DNA from: an uncultured Pelagibacteraceae bacterium
Lineage (GTDB): Bacteria; Pseudomonadota; Alphaproteobacteria; Pelagibacterales; Pelagibacteraceae
Direction: 5' to 3'
Length of the DNA: 64,000 nt
Assembly: GCA_902596925.1 (NCBI GenBank)
Contig: CACJVT010000002.1
Coordinates: 62,001 to 126,000 of the forward strand
The position numbers and the translations under genes were made by a program. The notes beneath the pieces were generated by a model. It had not been told where the DNA came from and did not search any database. It saw only the letters and a list, made by a program, of their open reading frames with translations. Below, piece after piece: positions 50,601 to 61,233 of this stretch (position 1 is the first letter of the stretch; each line of letters begins with the position of its first letter).

Positions 50601-51785
50601 GGCTAACCCAAGTTTATTCAGTCTCGCGTATAAAAATGGTTTAAATAACTCTAAAGCCATTTTTTTTGGAAGACCACACTCGTGTAATTTTAAATCAGGA
50701 CCGACTACGATTACAGATCTTCCAGAATAATCAACTCGCTTACCAAGAAGATTCTGTCTAAATCTACCTTGTTTTCCTTTTAACATTTCAGCCAAAGATT
50801 TGAGAGGTCTTTTGCCTGTACCTGTTATTACTCTCCCTCTTCTACCATTATCAAATAATGCATCTACAGACTCCTGAAGCATTCTCTTTTCGTTTCTAAC
50901 TATTATGTCAGGAGCTTTAAGATCCATTAATCTTTTTAAACGATTGTTTCTATTAATTACTCTTCTATACAAATCATTTAAATCTGAAGTAGCAAAACGA
51001 CCTCCATCAAGTGGAACTAATGGTCTTAATTCTGGAGGGATGACAGGAACAACTGTCATTATCATCCATTCAGGTTTTTGACCTGTCTCGATAAAAGACT
51101 CTATTAGTTTTAATCTTTTAATTGCTCTCTCTTCATTGACCTTAGATTTTGTTTCTTTGATGTAATTAACTAAGTTTTTCCTCTCTAACTCTAAATCTAA
51201 ACTTTTTAACATTTCTAAAACAGCTTCTGCTCCAATACCCGCGGTAAAAGCCTCTTCGCCAAATTCATCTTGGAATTTTGCTAATTCTTCCTCATTCAAA
51301 AGTTGATTTTTTTGTAAGCCTGTTAAACCCGGTTCAATTACAATAAAGTTTTCGAAATATAACACTCTTTCTATTTCTTTTAATTTCATATCGACAGCCA
51401 ATGCTATTCTGCTTGGTAAAGATTTTAAAAACCATATATGTGCAACAGGTGTAGCTAAATTAATATGTCCCATTCGCTCTCTTCGAACATTTGATTTTGT
51501 TACTTCAACACCACACTTTTCACAAATTATTCCTCTAAATTTCATTCTCTTGTATTTTCCACACAAACATTCATAATCTTTTATGGGACCAAATATTCTT
51601 GCACAGAATAATCCATCTTTTTCTGGTCTGAAAGTACGATAGTTAATTGTTTCAGGTTTTTTAATTTCACCATAAGTCCATGATTTTATCTTTTCAGGAC
51701 TCGCCAAAGATATCTTAATACTATTAAAATTTTGAGAGTCTGTAATTTCAGTATTTTTAAAAAGATTTGATAATTCTTTACTCAT
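47622..51785 (-). CDS. rpoC: RNA polymerase beta' subunit
   Basis: 1387 residues. Seen: the N-terminal zinc site around [23 protein letters not shown] (parts), the catalytic [12 protein letters not shown] binding magnesium, the bridge/trigger region with [18 protein letters not shown], and the second zinc cluster [16 protein letters not shown]. Follows rpoB by 2 nt. Confidence 0.99.
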   Translation of the reverse strand: MSKELSNLFKNTEITDSQNFNSIKISLASPEKIKSWTYGEIKKPETINYRTFRPEKDGLFCARIFGPIKDYECLCGKYKRMKFRGIICEKCGVEVTKSNVRRERMGHINLATPVAHIWFLKSLPSRIALAVDMKLKEIERVLYFENFIVIEPGLTGLQKNQLLNEEELAKFQDEFGEEAFTAGIGAEAVLEMLKSLDLELERKNLVNYIKETKSKVNEERAIKRLKLIESFIETGQKPEWMIMTVVPVIPPELRPLVPLDGGRFATSDLNDLYRRVINRNNRLKRLMDLKAPDIIVRNEKRMLQESVDALFDNGRRGRVITGTGKRPLKSLAEMLKGKQGRFRQNLLGKRVDYSGRSVIVVGPDLKLHECGLPKKMALELFKPFLYARLNKLGLASTIKQAKKLVEKETNAVWDALELIVREHPVLLNRAPTLHRLGVQAFEPKLIEGDAIELHPLTCAAFNADFDGDQMAVHVPLSLEAQLEARILMLSTNNILSPSNGKPIIVPSQDMILGIYYLSQEPLTDKPAGYFLNADQIEFALSSGQLKVHSTIISRFETLDENGNKKFEKYTSTAGRFLLANLLPKNKDIKFSLVDRLLPKKVVSEVIDIVFRFCGQKTTVIFCDKLKDLGFKHAFKAGISFGKDDLVIPGNKTQLIEDTKKLISDYETQYAEGLITRGEKYNKVVDAWSKCTDRVAGEMMKGISATEKTPDGLKINSVFMMADSGARGSAAQMKQLAGMRGLIAKPSGEIIESPITSNFKEGLTALEYFNSTHGARKGLADTALKTASSGYLTRRLCDVAQDLTITKVKCDKPGFIELSEILEGGNVVVSLSERALGRVTASDLKHPLTGEVILKKSTMIDEAGCDKIDAAGIKSLNVYSVMTCSSKEGVCATCYGRDLSRGKMVHVGEAIGMISAQSIGEPGTQLTMRTFHVGGTASVKQDSQIVSKNEGILKIINSNILEDSKKNLIVMGRNTQLSIEDDKGVQIAIYKVAYGSRLFFKNGEKIKANTKICEWDPYTTPVIAEKSGIASYVDLIDGVSIQETTDDVTGISSKSVVDWRSQSKSTDLKPRITLRDEKGNVIKKADDNEARYYLVPDSILSVKDGQKVSAGDVIARLPKETTKTKDITGGLPRVAELFEARKAKDSAIIAENDGQVIFGKEVRGKQRVSIVPEDGNEPSNYLIPKGKHINFNQGEKINKGEYLLDGQPLPHDILRIMGIKDLTEYFVNQVQEVYRLQGVIINDKHIETILRQMLKKVEVKSSGDSSYLPGEIVDRIKFENVNEKLKSDNKTPAIGERVLMGITKASLQTESFISAASFQETTRVLTDAAIKGKIDPLNGLKENVIVGRLVPAGTGNIKNRWNKKALEDDNKFLSEQEKIEASENQANQ

Positions 51786-51787
51786 AA

Positions 51788-54700
51788 TTAGTTTAACTCC
51801 ACATTTAAAGCCAAAGATTTAATTTCTTTAACTAAAACGTTAAATGACTCAGGAATTCCTGACTCAAAATTTTCTTCACCTTTTACAATGGTCTCATAAA
51901 CTTTTACTCGACCAGCAACATCATCTGATTTTACTGTTAATATTTCTTGTAAAGTATATGAAGCACCATATGCTTCTAAAGCCCAAACTTCCATTTCACC
52001 AAATCTTTGACCGCCTAATTGAGCTTTTCCTCCAAGAGGTTGTTGTGTAACTAAACTATAGGGACCGGTTGATCTCGCATGAATTTTATCTTCTACAAGG
52101 TGATGAAGTTTCAACATATATATAATCCCAACGGTTACTGGTCTATCAAATTTTTCACCAGTTCTTCCATCCCATAAAGTTGTTTGACCAGATCCAGGTA
52201 ATTTTGCTAATTCTAGCATTTGAGTTACATCATTTTCTTTAGCACCGTCAAATACTGGAGTAGAAATTGCGATACCATTTTGTAGATTTTCGCATAGATC
52301 TTCAAATTCTGTTTTGCTTAGTTTATCAACTTTTTGATCAAAAATTTCTTCTCCATAAACTGACTTTAGAAATTTTGAAATCTTTTCAGTTTTTTCAATT
52401 CGTCTACTATTTTCATTTATTAAATTTTTTACTTTTTCACCAAATTCTTTACAAGCCCAGCCTAAATGTGTTTCTAGAATCTGGCCAACATTCATTCGAC
52501 TAGGAACTCCAAGGGGATTTAATACAATGTCAACAGGTCTTCCATCTTCTCTATATGGCATGTCCTCAACTGGGACTATTTTACTAACAACACCTTTATT
52601 TCCATGTCTACCTGACATTTTATCACCTGGTCTTAATCTTCTTTTTATTGCAACAAACACTTTAACCATTTTCATTACACTCGGTAAAAGGTCATCTCCA
52701 CTTCTAATTTTTAAAACTTTATCCTCAAATCTGTCAATAATATCCTGTTCTGCCTTACTATATTGATCTTTAAGTTGTGCTATTGCTGCTTCATTTTTTG
52801 CATTTCCATCTGAAATCTTAAATACATCATTAATTGTCAATTTATTAATAGTTTCAAAATCAAGTTTCGCTCCAACTTCAATGTTTTTAATTTTTTTGGT
52901 CAGTGAAGATCCAGAAAAAATTTGTGAAGCTCTTTGTTTAATGCTTCTTTGTAAAATTTCCTCCTCAACAATTTTATCTTGTTGCACCTGCTCTATTTCG
53001 GCTCTTTCAATTGTAATAGATCTCTCATCTTTTTCTATTCCATGACGATTAAAAACTTTAACATCAACAACTGTTCCACTGCTACCTCTAGACATTCTCA
53101 ATGAGGTATCAGTTACATCAATAGCTTTCTCTCCAAATATTGATCTTAGTAATTTTTCCTCTGGACCTGATGCTGAGTCACCTTTTGGGGTTACTTTACC
53201 AACAAGAATATCACCTGCATTAACTTCAGCACCAATATAAACTATTCCAGACTCATCTAGATTTTTTAAAGCTTCCTCATTAACATTTGGAATATCTCTG
53301 GTTATTTCTTCCTCACCCAATTTAGTATCTCGAGCCATTATCTCATATTCTACAATGTGTACAGATGTAAACACATCATCAGTTACACATCTCTCAGATA
53401 TAAGGATTGAATCCTCAAAATTATATCCCTGCCATGGCATGAATGCTACTGTAACATTTTTACCTAAAGCTAATTCACCTAACCTTGTCGATGGACCATC
53501 GGCTATGATATCTCCAGTTTTTACTTTGTCGCCAACTCTTACTAATGGTCTTTGGTTAATACATGTGTTTTGATTTGATCTTTTAAACTTTTGTAAATTA
53601 TAAATATCAACACCTGATTTTGTAAAATCAGTTTCCTCTGTAACTTTTACAACAATTCTTTTTCCGTCTATTTTATCAACAACGCCATCTCTTTTAGCAA
53701 CAATCGTGACACCTGAGTCTAGTGCTACATCACTCTCTATTCCAGTTCCAACTAGTGGGGCCTCTGGTTTTAACAATGGGACTGCCTGTCTCATCATATT
53801 TGATCCCATTAATGCTCTATTTGCATCGTCATTTTCTAAGAATGGAATTAGAGAGGCAGCAACAGAAACTAGTTGTTTGGGTGATACATCAATAAAGTCA
53901 ATGGTCTCAGGTTTTGCAAGTAAAAAGTTTAAGTTTTGTCTACAAGAAACAAGTTCTTCGGTAATCTTATTATTTTTATCTAGTTTTGTATTGGCCTGAG
54001 CAATAGTATATTTTGTTTCTTCCATTGCAGAAAGATATTCAACTTTATCTTGAACAACTCCTTCTTTAACTCTTTTATAGGGACTTTCAATAAAGCCATA
54101 TTTATTAATTTTTGCATATGTCGATAAACTATTTATTAAACCAATGTTTGGTCCCTCTGGAGTTTCTATTGGACATATTCTTCCATAATGAGTCGGATGA
54201 ACATCTCGCACCTCGAAACCTGCTCTTTCTCTCGTAAGACCACCTGGACCGAGAGCGGATACCCTTCTCTTATGTGTTATTTCAGATAGTGGATTTGTCT
54301 GATCCATAAATTGTGACAATTGAGAACTGGCAAAAAAATCTTTTAATGAAACCGTCAGGGGTTTTGCGTTAATTAAATCTTGGGGCATTGCTGACTCAAT
54401 ATCTAATGTTGTCATCTTTTCTTTTATTGCTCGTTCCATTCTATAGACACCAATTCTAGCTTGATTTTCTACTAACTCTCCTACTGAACGAACTCTTCTA
54501 TTACCAAGATGATCGATATCATCTACCTCATCTTTACCATCTCTTAAATCAAGCATTTTATGAATTATAGCAATAATATCATCATTTCTTAGAATTGTAA
54601 TTTTATCTGAACACTCAAGATTCAATCTAGAATTCATTTTTACTCTTCCAACATCAGAAAGGTCATATCTATCTGAACTAAAAAATAAATTATTAAATAT

Positions 54701-55876
54701 TTGGGTGGCAATCTCAATAGTGGGTGGCTCCCCTGGTCTTAACATTTTATAAATTTCAGTTATGGCTTCGTCTTTGCTGTTATTTTTATCATTAAAAATA
54801 GTCGTTAATAAATAGCCACCTTTATTGATTGAGTTGGTAATAGATATCTCTAGAGTGTGGATATTGGCATCTAAAATTTGTTGTATAACTGTCTCGTTTA
54901 ATTCAGTTCCAATCTTCAGAACTCCACCTTCATCATTATTGATTTTTACATCGGTATGTAAAAATTTTCCATATAATGACTCTTTTGAAACTAATATATT
55001 TTTCAAACCATCATTAGACAATTTTTTAGCAGTGAGATAATTTATTTTATCACCTAGTTTAATTACAATTTTACCATTGCTTGCATCTATAATTTCCTCA
55101 GAAAAATTTTTTGTTTTATAATTTTCAGGATTAAACTTTGTTTTCCATTTTTGAGAAGAAGTATCGAAAATATATTTTTCACTTTCATAGAATTCATTAG
55201 CTATATCAGATTTTGAGTATCCTAATGCCAGTAATAATGAAGATGCAAAGATTTTTTTCTTTCTATCTATCTTAAAATATAAGAAATCTTTAACATCATA
55301 TTCAAAATCTAACCATGATCCTCTATTGGGTATTACTCTACAATTAAACAATAATTTTCCACTTGCGTGTGTTTTGCCCTTATCATGATCAAAAAAAACA
55401 CCAGGACTTCTATGCATCTGGTTCACAACCACTCTTTGAACTCCATTGGTAATGAAGGTTCCGCTATTTGTCATCATTGGAACCTCGCCCATATAGACTT
55501 CTTGCTCTTTTGCAGAAAGTATATCCTTTGTATTATTTTCTTGATCTATCTCATAAACAACCAATCTAAGTGTGCATTTTAAAGCTGAAGAATATGTAAG
55601 TCCCCTAGCTATGCATTCCTCAACATCAAATTTTGGTTTTTCCAATCTGTAAGAAACATATTCAAGAGTTGCTTTATCATTCAAGTCTTCTATTGGAAAA
55701 ATGCTTTTAAAGACTCTATCAAAGCCTTTTGTCAATTCAGCCTCAATAGCGTTATATTCTGTTAATTCTTTATATGAATTTTTTTGGACTTCTATCAGAT
55801 TTGGAATTGATAAACTTTCTTTAAGTTTACCAAAACTTTTTCTAATATTTTTCTTTTCAGTAAAAGATATTTGCAT
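51788..55876 (-). CDS. rpoB: RNA polymerase beta subunit
   Basis: 1362 residues from the ATG at 55876; a TTG codon just before it is less likely. The rifampicin region reads [21 protein letters not shown] and is wild type at the usual resistance positions that I can see (Gln, Asp, His, Ser/Arg positions). Other blocks: [36 protein letters not shown] (parts), [12 protein letters not shown], and [12 protein letters not shown] 9-bp hairpin lies in the 55-nt gap between it and rplL. Confidence 0.99.
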   Translation of the reverse strand: MQISFTEKKNIRKSFGKLKESLSIPNLIEVQKNSYKELTEYNAIEAELTKGFDRVFKSIFPIEDLNDKATLEYVSYRLEKPKFDVEECIARGLTYSSALKCTLRLVVYEIDQENNTKDILSAKEQEVYMGEVPMMTNSGTFITNGVQRVVVNQMHRSPGVFFDHDKGKTHASGKLLFNCRVIPNRGSWLDFEYDVKDFLYFKIDRKKKIFASSLLLALGYSKSDIANEFYESEKYIFDTSSQKWKTKFNPENYKTKNFSEEIIDASNGKIVIKLGDKINYLTAKKLSNDGLKNILVSKESLYGKFLHTDVKINNDEGGVLKIGTELNETVIQQILDANIHTLEISITNSINKGGYLLTTIFNDKNNSKDEAITEIYKMLRPGEPPTIEIATQIFNNLFFSSDRYDLSDVGRVKMNSRLNLECSDKITILRNDDIIAIIHKMLDLRDGKDEVDDIDHLGNRRVRSVGELVENQARIGVYRMERAIKEKMTTLDIESAMPQDLINAKPLTVSLKDFFASSQLSQFMDQTNPLSEITHKRRVSALGPGGLTRERAGFEVRDVHPTHYGRICPIETPEGPNIGLINSLSTYAKINKYGFIESPYKRVKEGVVQDKVEYLSAMEETKYTIAQANTKLDKNNKITEELVSCRQNLNFLLAKPETIDFIDVSPKQLVSVAASLIPFLENDDANRALMGSNMMRQAVPLLKPEAPLVGTGIESDVALDSGVTIVAKRDGVVDKIDGKRIVVKVTEETDFTKSGVDIYNLQKFKRSNQNTCINQRPLVRVGDKVKTGDIIADGPSTRLGELALGKNVTVAFMPWQGYNFEDSILISERCVTDDVFTSVHIVEYEIMARDTKLGEEEITRDIPNVNEEALKNLDESGIVYIGAEVNAGDILVGKVTPKGDSASGPEEKLLRSIFGEKAIDVTDTSLRMSRGSSGTVVDVKVFNRHGIEKDERSITIERAEIEQVQQDKIVEEEILQRSIKQRASQIFSGSSLTKKIKNIEVGAKLDFETINKLTINDVFKISDGNAKNEAAIAQLKDQYSKAEQDIIDRFEDKVLKIRSGDDLLPSVMKMVKVFVAIKRRLRPGDKMSGRHGNKGVVSKIVPVEDMPYREDGRPVDIVLNPLGVPSRMNVGQILETHLGWACKEFGEKVKNLINENSRRIEKTEKISKFLKSVYGEEIFDQKVDKLSKTEFEDLCENLQNGIAISTPVFDGAKENDVTQMLELAKLPGSGQTTLWDGRTGEKFDRPVTVGIIYMLKLHHLVEDKIHARSTGPYSLVTQQPLGGKAQLGGQRFGEMEVWALEAYGASYTLQEILTVKSDDVAGRVKVYETIVKGEENFESGIPESFNVLVKEIKSLALNVELN

Positions 55877-55888
55877 CAATGCTTAACA

Positions 55889-55909
55889 CTGATTAATTAA
55901 ATTAATCAG
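55889..55909 (-). promoter_or_regulatory. 9-bp perfect hairpin between rplL and rpoB
   Basis: CTGATTAAT and ATTAATCAG form a perfect stem with a 3-nt loop, 12 nt before the rpoB ATG on the minus-strand message. In E. coli the same junction holds an attenuator and an RNase III site that lower rpoBC expression relative to L7/L12. No T run follows the hairpin, so processing or slowing is more likely than simple termination. Confidence 0.45.
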
Positions 55910-55931
55910 AGCTAAAAAAATCCTTTTTAAT

Positions 55932-56297
55932 TTATTTAAGTTCTACTTTAGCGCCTGCAGCTTCTAATTTAGCCTTAATTTCCTCAGCTTCTTTTTTTGG
56001 AACGCCAGTTTTTACTTCCTTAGGCGCACCTTCAACTAAATCTTTAGCCTCTTTTAGGCCTAGTGAAGTTGCTGCTCTTACTTCTTTAATAACGTTTATT
56101 TTTTTATCTCCTGCAGAAACTAACATGATGGTAAAGTCATCTTTATCTTCTGCCGCTGCCGCTGCTGCACCTGCTGCTGGTGCTGCTGCTGCCATTGGGG
56201 TAACGCCCCATTTTTCCTCTAATTGTTTTGAAAGATCTGCTGCTTCAGCAACAGTCAAACTTGATAAATCTTCTATAATTTTGTTTAAGTCAGGCAT
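55932..56297 (-). CDS. rplL: Ribosomal protein L7/L12
   Basis: 121 residues: N-terminal dimerisation domain ([20 protein letters not shown]), an Ala-rich hinge (about 35-52), and the C-terminal factor-binding domain with [27 protein letters not shown] (parts). Follows rplJ by 3 nt. Confidence 0.98.
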   Translation of the reverse strand: MPDLNKIIEDLSSLTVAEAADLSKQLEEKWGVTPMAAAAPAAGAAAAAAEDKDDFTIMLVSAGDKKINVIKEVRAATSLGLKEAKDLVEGAPKEVKTGVPKKEAEEIKAKLEAAGAKVELK

Positions 56298-56300
56298 TTT

Positions 56301-56822
56301 CTACTCTTTGGGTTGTGTTTCAGAATTTTTAGTGGGTAAATTACTCATTTTTTCCGATCGTGCAAGTAAAATACTGACTAATTTTGATGCAGAAGCATTC
56401 AAAATACCCACAATATTTGCCCTTGCTTCATCTAAAGTTGGTAAACTAGCTACATTTAATACTCCAGCTTGATCTAGAACCTCATTATCCATGATTCCAC
56501 CAATTAATTTTAAATTCTCGTTATCCTTAGCAAATTTCGATAAAATTCTTGCAGACATAATTGCATCCTCTCCAAATGCTACTGCTGTTGGCCCTGTAAA
56601 TAATTTTGATAAATCCTTACATTTAGTTTTTTCTAAAGCTAATTTTGTAATTCTATTTTTTGTAATTTTAAAAACTATTCCATGTTCTCTCATTTTTGAC
56701 CTTAACTCATCAAGTTGAGGCATTGTTAAACCTTGATAATGAGTTACCATAACTGCTTTACTATTTTCAAATTGTGCAGTCATTTCAGTTATATAATTTT
56801 TTTTTTGTTCTTTGTTCATCAT
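56301..56822 (-). CDS. rplJ: Ribosomal protein L10
   Basis: 173 residues, binds L7/L12 dimers through its C-terminal helix. Seen: NSKAVMVTHYQGLTMPQLDELR (parts), KITKNRITKLALE, and FTGPTAVAFGEDA. Two adjacent ATG codons can serve as start. Only 5 nt separate it from rplA, so the L10-binding leader known from E. coli cannot fit in the gap. Confidence 0.97.
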   Translation of the reverse strand: MMNKEQKKNYITEMTAQFENSKAVMVTHYQGLTMPQLDELRSKMREHGIVFKITKNRITKLALEKTKCKDLSKLFTGPTAVAFGEDAIMSARILSKFAKDNENLKLIGGIMDNEVLDQAGVLNVASLPTLDEARANIVGILNASASKLVSILLARSEKMSNLPTKNSETQPKE

Positions 56823-56827
56823 AAAAT

Positions 56828-57514
56828 TTAAATGCTTTTTCCTATTTTTAATCTATACGAAACACCCATTGTTGAGGTTACAAAAGCAGACTTAACTAAT
56901 TCACCTTTAACTGTATTGTTAGATTTTTCTTTTTCAAGAGTTTCAATAATTGCATTATAATTCTTAATTAGTTTGTCATCAGCAAAAGATTTTTTACCGA
57001 TACTCACACCAATATTTCCATCTTTATCATTTCTTATTTCTGCTTGACCAGATTTTGCATCTGTTACGGCTTTTTTTAAATCCTCAGTTACTGAACCAAG
57101 TTTTGGGTTAGGCATCAAGCCCTTTGGACCAAGCACTTTTCCTAACTTAGATAATTTAATCATCATAGAAGGTGTGCAAATAAGTTTTTCAAAACTAATT
57201 TCACCACTTTTAATTTTTTCAATAAAATCATCACCTCCAACAATATCTGCACCAGCTGACTTTGCATCAGCAGATTTTGAATCCTCACAAACTACTGCAA
57301 CTTTTACTTTTTTTCCTGTTCCTCCTGGAAGATTTACTACAGTTCTAATATTAATTTCATTTTTTTTTTGTTTATTGTTAATTTGAAAACTTAAATCAAC
57401 CGACTCATCAAATTTAGTAGTACAATTTTTTTTAATTATAGGAATTAATTTTTCAATACTTTCAGAAGGTAACTGGGAAGTTTTTTCGGGTAGTTTTTTA
57501 AATCTTTTTGACAT
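56828..57514 (-). CDS. rplA: Ribosomal protein L1
   Basis: 228 residues forming the mobile L1 stalk. Seen: VNLPGGTGKKVKVAVVCE, ADIVGGDDFIEKIKSGEISFEKLICTPSMM (parts), LGPKGLMPNPKLGSV and the C-terminal MGVSYRL. Follows rplK by 2 nt. Confidence 0.98.
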   Translation of the reverse strand: MSKRFKKLPEKTSQLPSESIEKLIPIIKKNCTTKFDESVDLSFQINNKQKKNEINIRTVVNLPGGTGKKVKVAVVCEDSKSADAKSAGADIVGGDDFIEKIKSGEISFEKLICTPSMMIKLSKLGKVLGPKGLMPNPKLGSVTEDLKKAVTDAKSGQAEIRNDKDGNIGVSIGKKSFADDKLIKNYNAIIETLEKEKSNNTVKGELVKSAFVTSTMGVSYRLKIGKSI

Positions 57515-57516
57515 TA

Positions 57517-57948
57517 TTAATCTTTTACCTCAATTCCCATAGATCTCGCAGAACCTGCAATAATTTTAACAGCTTGATCTAAATCTAAGGCATTTAAATC
57601 ATTCATTTTTTGTTTTGCTATTTCTTCTGCTTGTTTTTTTGTAATAGATGCAACTATATTTCTTCCTGGTTCTTGAGAGCCACTTTTCAATTTTGCAGCT
57701 TCTCTTATAAAGAATGAGGCTGGTGGTGACTTAATCTTAAAATCAAACTTTTTATCTTTGTAGACTGTAATTTCAACAGGAACTGGCTTTCCAGCTAAAG
57801 CTTTTGTCTTATCATTAAATGCTTTACAAAATTCCATTATATTTACACCACGTTGACCTAAAGCAGGACCGACTGGAGGAGCTGGATTCGCTTGACCACC
57901 TTTAATTTGTAATTTTATAAATCCACTAATTTCTTTTTTTGCTGCCAT
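57517..57948 (-). CDS. rplK: Ribosomal protein L11
   Basis: 143 residues: [37 protein letters not shown] (parts) with the flexible Pro-rich linker, and the RNA-binding C-domain. It is part of the GTPase centre that Rel senses. The start overlaps the nusG stop by 1 nt. Confidence 0.98.
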   Translation of the reverse strand: MAAKKEISGFIKLQIKGGQANPAPPVGPALGQRGVNIMEFCKAFNDKTKALAGKPVPVEITVYKDKKFDFKIKSPPASFFIREAAKLKSGSQEPGRNIVASITKKQAEEIAKQKMNDLNALDLDQAVKIIAGSARSMGIEVKD

Positions 57949-58478
57949 TAACTAATCTTCTCCACTTGATTATATTCTAATTCAACTGGTGTTGGTCTTC
58001 CAAATATAGAGACTGAAACTTTCAATCTCGATTTCTCCTCATCAATTCCTTCAACCATTCCACTAAATGAAGCGAACGGACCATCTACAACTTGAACTTT
58101 TTCACCAACGTTGTACTCTATACCAGATTTTGGTTGAGCCACACCATCTTTTATTTGACCTAAAATTTTTTCTATTTCCTTATCTGATACTGGGACAGGT
58201 ATACCTTTTGATCCTAAAAAACCGCTAACTCTCTTTATATTCTTTATCATATGATAAATACCGTTATCCATCTCACTCTTAATAAGAACATAACCAGGGA
58301 AATATTTTTTTTTTCTTTGAACTCTTTTACCTCTTTTAACCTCCGTTACATCATGAGTCGGAACAATTATTTCATCAAATTTATCTGAAATCTTAGCTTT
58401 TTCTGCTTCTTCCTTTATTAAACCAGCCACTTTGTTTTCAAAGCTTGAATGTGATTGAACTATGTACCAATTTTTCAT
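57948..58478 (-). CDS. nusG: Transcription antitermination/elongation factor NusG
   Basis: 176 residues: the NGN domain with [15 protein letters not shown] and [13 protein letters not shown] that binds the RNA polymerase clamp, and a C-terminal KOW domain [22 protein letters not shown] that binds Rho or S10. Overlaps secE by 1 nt. Confidence 0.98.
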   Translation of the reverse strand: MKNWYIVQSHSSFENKVAGLIKEEAEKAKISDKFDEIIVPTHDVTEVKRGKRVQRKKKYFPGYVLIKSEMDNGIYHMIKNIKRVSGFLGSKGIPVPVSDKEIEKILGQIKDGVAQPKSGIEYNVGEKVQVVDGPFASFSGMVEGIDEEKSRLKVSVSIFGRPTPVELEYNQVEKIS

Positions 58479-58669
58479 TACAAACTCACTTTAAGTAAAA
58501 GCTCTAAGAAAAACTTCAAAACTTGATCAAGTAAAAGAAAAAATAATGACATCACTACTGCCATAGCAAATACCATCAAGGCACCTTGTATCGTTTCCTT
58601 TCCAGTTGGCCAACTAACTTTAAAAGCTTCTTGCTTGACCTCTTGAATAAATTTAATTGGGTTTCTCAT
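58478..58669 (-). CDS. secE: Preprotein translocase subunit SecE
   Basis: 63 residues with one transmembrane helix (about 28-55) after the amphipathic segment FIQEVKQEAFKVSWPTGKETIQG, the conserved SecE signature. The short single-span form is usual in alphaproteobacteria. It lies 22 nt after tRNA-Trp. Confidence 0.96.
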   Translation of the reverse strand: MRNPIKFIQEVKQEAFKVSWPTGKETIQGALMVFAMAVVMSLFFLLLDQVLKFFLELLLKVSL

Positions 58670-58691
58670 AATATTATTTTACATTATCAAT

Positions 58692-58767
58692 TGGCAGGAG
58701 CGGAGGGACTCGAACCCTCAGCCTCCGGTTTTGGAGACCGGCGCTCTACCAATTGAGCTACACTCCT
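58692..58767 (-). tRNA. tRNA-Trp(CCA)
   Basis: 76 nt read from 58767 to 58692: acceptor AGGAGTG with CGCTCCT, anticodon stem CCGGT/ACCGG enclosing CTCCAAA, anticodon CCA; T loop TTCGAGT; the 3' CCA is encoded. It sits 9 nt after tuf, an order seen widely in alphaproteobacteria. Confidence 0.97.
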
Positions 58768-58776
58768 ATATAGAGT

Positions 58777-59967
58777 TTACTCTATAATTTTAGTTACAAC
58801 TCCAGCACCTACAGTTCTTCCACCCTCTCTAATTGCAAAGTTCAATTTTTCTGACATTGCAATAGGAGTTATTAGTTTTACTGTAAACTTAGCATCATCA
58901 CCTGGCATGACCATTTCAGTGCCTGCTGGTAATTCAACTTCGCCTGTTACGTCTGTAGTCCTAAAATAAAATTGTGGTCTGTATTTAGTAAAGAAAGGAG
59001 TATGTCTGCCACCCTCTTCTTTTTTTAATACATAAGCTTGCGCTTCAAACTTTGTGTGAGGTGTAACTGAACCTGGCTTACAAAGAACTTGTCCTCTCTC
59101 AATGTCAGTTCTTTCGACTCCTCTTAAGAGAACTCCAACGTTATCACCTGCTTCACCTGAGTCTAGAAGTTTTCTAAACATTTCAACACCTGTGCAAACT
59201 GATTTTTTTGTTTCTCTAATACCAACTATTTCCAATTCGTCACCAGTTTTTAACACACCGGACTCAACCCTTCCAGTTGCAACTGTACCTCTTCCAGAAA
59301 TAGAAAATACATCTTCAACAGGCATTAAAAAGTCCTTATCTTTTGGTCTATCTGGTTGAGGAATAAATTCATCAACATTTTTCATTAATTCTAATATTGA
59401 TTTTTTACCAATTTCCTCATCTCTTCCTTCAACAGCTGCAAGAGCAGAACCTTTTGCTATTGGAGTTTTATCACCTGGAAACTTGTATGAAGTTAATAGT
59501 TCTCTTATCTCCTCTTCAACAAGATCAATCATTTCTTTATCATCAACTTGATCTACTTTATTTAAGTAAACACAAATTGCAGGAACACCAACTTGTCTTG
59601 CTAAAAGAATATGTTCTCTTGTTTGAGGCATAGGTCCATCTGCAGCATTTACTACTAAGATAGCTCCATCCATTTGCGCTGCACCAGTAATCATATTTTT
59701 TACATAATCAGCATGACCTGGACAATCTACGTGAGCATAATGTCTTTTCTCTGTCTCGTATTCTACGTGGGCAGTAGATATAGTGATACCTCTCTCCTTT
59801 TCCTCTGGAGCTTTATCAATTTGATCATATGCAACAGCTTGTGCACCACCAGTTTCAGATAAGACTTTAGTGATAGCAGCAGTTAAAGTTGTTTTACCAT
59901 GATCGACATGACCAATTGTACCAATGTTACAATGTGGTTTATTTCTTACAAATTTTTCTTTCGACAT
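58777..59967 (-). CDS. tuf: Translation elongation factor Tu
   Basis: 396 residues. Brings aminoacyl-tRNA to the ribosome as the GTP complex. Seen: P-loop [15 protein letters not shown], switch regions with [14 protein letters not shown] and [21 protein letters not shown] for guanine binding, and domain III with [23 protein letters not shown] (parts). The ATG at 59967 has an upstream GAGGA. It is the only tuf in the window and stands between tRNA-Gly and tRNA-Trp instead of after fusA. Confidence 0.99.
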   Translation of the reverse strand: MSKEKFVRNKPHCNIGTIGHVDHGKTTLTAAITKVLSETGGAQAVAYDQIDKAPEEKERGITISTAHVEYETEKRHYAHVDCPGHADYVKNMITGAAQMDGAILVVNAADGPMPQTREHILLARQVGVPAICVYLNKVDQVDDKEMIDLVEEEIRELLTSYKFPGDKTPIAKGSALAAVEGRDEEIGKKSILELMKNVDEFIPQPDRPKDKDFLMPVEDVFSISGRGTVATGRVESGVLKTGDELEIVGIRETKKSVCTGVEMFRKLLDSGEAGDNVGVLLRGVERTDIERGQVLCKPGSVTPHTKFEAQAYVLKKEEGGRHTPFFTKYRPQFYFRTTDVTGEVELPAGTEMVMPGDDAKFTVKLITPIAMSEKLNFAIREGGRTVGAGVVTKIIE

Positions 59968-60007
59968 TACTTTTTTTCCTCACTTTTCAAATTTAAATTT
60001 ATTTTCT

Positions 60008-60081
60008 TGGAGCGGGTAAAGGGAATCGAACCCTTACATCCAGCTTGGAAGGCTAGCGTTCTACCATTGAACTACACCCGC
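60008..60081 (-). tRNA. tRNA-Gly(TCC)
   Basis: 74 nt read from 60081 to 60008: acceptor GCGGGTG with TACCCGC, anticodon stem CTAGC/GCTGG enclosing CTTCCAA, anticodon TCC; T loop TTCGATT; CCA encoded. It precedes tuf by 40 nt. Confidence 0.97.
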
Positions 60082-60126
60082 ACAACCCCAAGAGTAACAC
60101 TCCAGTATTGTTGAAAACATATTGAA

Positions 60127-60212
60127 TGGTGGAGGGGGAAAGATTCGAACTTTCGAAGACCGAAGTCAACGGGTTTACAGCCCGCCCCATTTGACCGCTC
60201 TGGAACCCCTCC
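60127..60212 (-). tRNA. tRNA-Tyr(GTA)
   Basis: 86 nt read from 60212 to 60127: acceptor GGAGGGG with CCCCTCC, anticodon stem CGGGC/GCCCG-type pairing around CTGTAAA, anticodon GTA, a long variable arm, T loop TTCGAAT, and encoded CCA. First gene of the tRNA-tuf run. Confidence 0.96.
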
Positions 60213-60215
60213 CTT

Positions 60216-60231
60216 AGGGGAAGTGTCCCCT
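60216..60231 (-). promoter_or_regulatory. 6-bp GC-rich hairpin directly before tRNA-Tyr
   Basis: AGGGGA and TCCCCT pair perfectly around a 4-nt loop, ending 4 nt before the tRNA-Tyr 5' end on the transcript. Its TCCC arm could also pair with the GGGA that spans the mature 5' end, so the two folds compete. It may mark RNase P processing of the tRNA-tuf message. Confidence 0.4.
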
Positions 60232-60260
60232 TGTTCAATAAAGCTTCAAACAACATGCGT

Positions 60261-60288
60261 TTTATATATTTTATTTACTCAATTGCAA
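60261..60288 (-). promoter_or_regulatory. Candidate promoter of the tRNA-Tyr/tRNA-Gly/tuf run
   Basis: On the minus strand TTGCAA (60288-60283), 16 nt, TATAAA (60266-60261). It would start transcription about 40 nt before tRNA-Tyr, in the divergent gap with rlmB. The 16-nt spacing equals that of the rpsL and rpsM candidates. Confidence 0.45.
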
Positions 60289-60342
60289 CACGTGATTTAA
60301 TAGGAAAATATTCAAAAAAACGTGTAAAACATAGGATTATTT

Positions 60343-61089
60343 ATGAATAAATCATCATTTTTCATTGTTGGCCAACACGCTGTTATTGAGGCTCTCAAAA
60401 ATCCAGAAAGAAAGGTGTTGCGAGTTTTTTTAACAGAGGAAAGTAAAAAAAATATTCACAGACAAAGTCCAAATAAAAACCTATTAAATAATCTTAAAGT
60501 TTATTTTAAAACTAAAAAAGAATTAGACAAATATACCAGCAAAGAAAACCTTTTACACCAAGGATATGTTGCTGAAATAGAGCATCTTGATAAAGAAAAT
60601 CTTAAAGAATTTATTAAAGGAAAAAATAATATTACGTTAGCTTGTTTAGATGGAGTTACTGATCCTAGAAATATTGGAGCGTTAATTAGAAGTGCTGTAT
60701 CTTTTAATATTGATGGGGTTATAATTAAAGAAAGACATTTTCCAAAGGAAAGTAAATTGATGTATAAAGCTGCAAGTGGTTCAATGGAACACTTAAAGAT
60801 TTTTGAAGTTTCAAACATAAATTCTACTTTAAAAAATTTAAAAAATAAAAATTATTGGATTTACGGTTTTGATGGAAGGGGAGATAAAGATTTTACTGAA
60901 GTTGATTGGAAAGGTAACAACATACTTTTATTTGGATCAGAGGGCTTTGGTATGCATCACCATACATCTAAATATGCTGACTTTTTAGTAAGAATTGATA
61001 TTAGTAAGAAAATTGATAGTTTAAATATATCTAATAGTGCAGCAATTGTATTTCATCACTTAAGCTATTTAAAAAAAAGTGTTGATTAA
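60343..61089 (+). CDS. rlmB: TrmH-family rRNA/tRNA 2'-O-methyltransferase (RlmB-like)
   Basis: 248 residues of the SPOUT class. The N-terminal substrate-binding part begins FIVGQHAVIEALKNPERKVLR; the knotted SAM-binding domain shows LDGVTDPRNIGALIRSA, LLFGSEGFGMHHH and RIDISKKIDSLNISNSAAIVFHHL (parts), the three TrmH motifs. RlmB methylates G2251 of 23S rRNA in E. coli; I infer the same target from length and the start motif. It lies between the divergent tRNA-Tyr and the co-oriented tRNA-Thr. Confidence 0.93.
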   Translation: MNKSSFFIVGQHAVIEALKNPERKVLRVFLTEESKKNIHRQSPNKNLLNNLKVYFKTKKELDKYTSKENLLHQGYVAEIEHLDKENLKEFIKGKNNITLACLDGVTDPRNIGALIRSAVSFNIDGVIIKERHFPKESKLMYKAASGSMEHLKIFEVSNINSTLKNLKNKNYWIYGFDGRGDKDFTEVDWKGNNILLFGSEGFGMHHHTSKYADFLVRIDISKKIDSLNISNSAAIVFHHLSYLKKSVD

Positions 61090-61118
61090 TTTACAAATAA
61101 TTAATAATTATTGCGCAT

Positions 61119-61194
61119 GCCCTTGTAGCTCAGCTGGTAGAGCAATTGATTTGTAATCAATAGGTCCGCGGTTCGAATCCGTGCGGGGGCACCA
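61119..61194 (+). tRNA. tRNA-Thr(TGT)
   Basis: 76 nt: acceptor GCCCTTG with CGGGGGC (two G:U pairs), anticodon stem ATTGA/TCAAT around TTTGTAA, anticodon TGT; T loop TTCGAAT; CCA encoded at 61192-61194. Accessory genes start directly behind its 3' end, and a decayed copy of its 3' half lies at 63257-63306. Confidence 0.97.
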
Positions 61195-61205
61195 TCATTT
61201 AATAA

Positions 61206-61219
61206 AATTAATATTAATT
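61206..61219. terminator. 14-nt AT palindrome between tRNA-Thr and the convergent oxygenase gene
   Basis: AATTAATATTAATT is a perfect palindrome in the 39-nt gap after tRNA-Thr. It might end transcription of either side but has no G:C pairs and no loop, so support is weak. Confidence 0.2.
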
Positions 61220-61233
61220 ATTTAAAAAAAATA

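Noticed and set aside
60287-60325. ACACGT...ACGTGT inverted pair in the tRNA-Tyr/rlmB divergent gap.
   Set aside because: Only 6 bp per arm with a 26-nt spacer; easily due to chance and too widely spaced for a typical operator.
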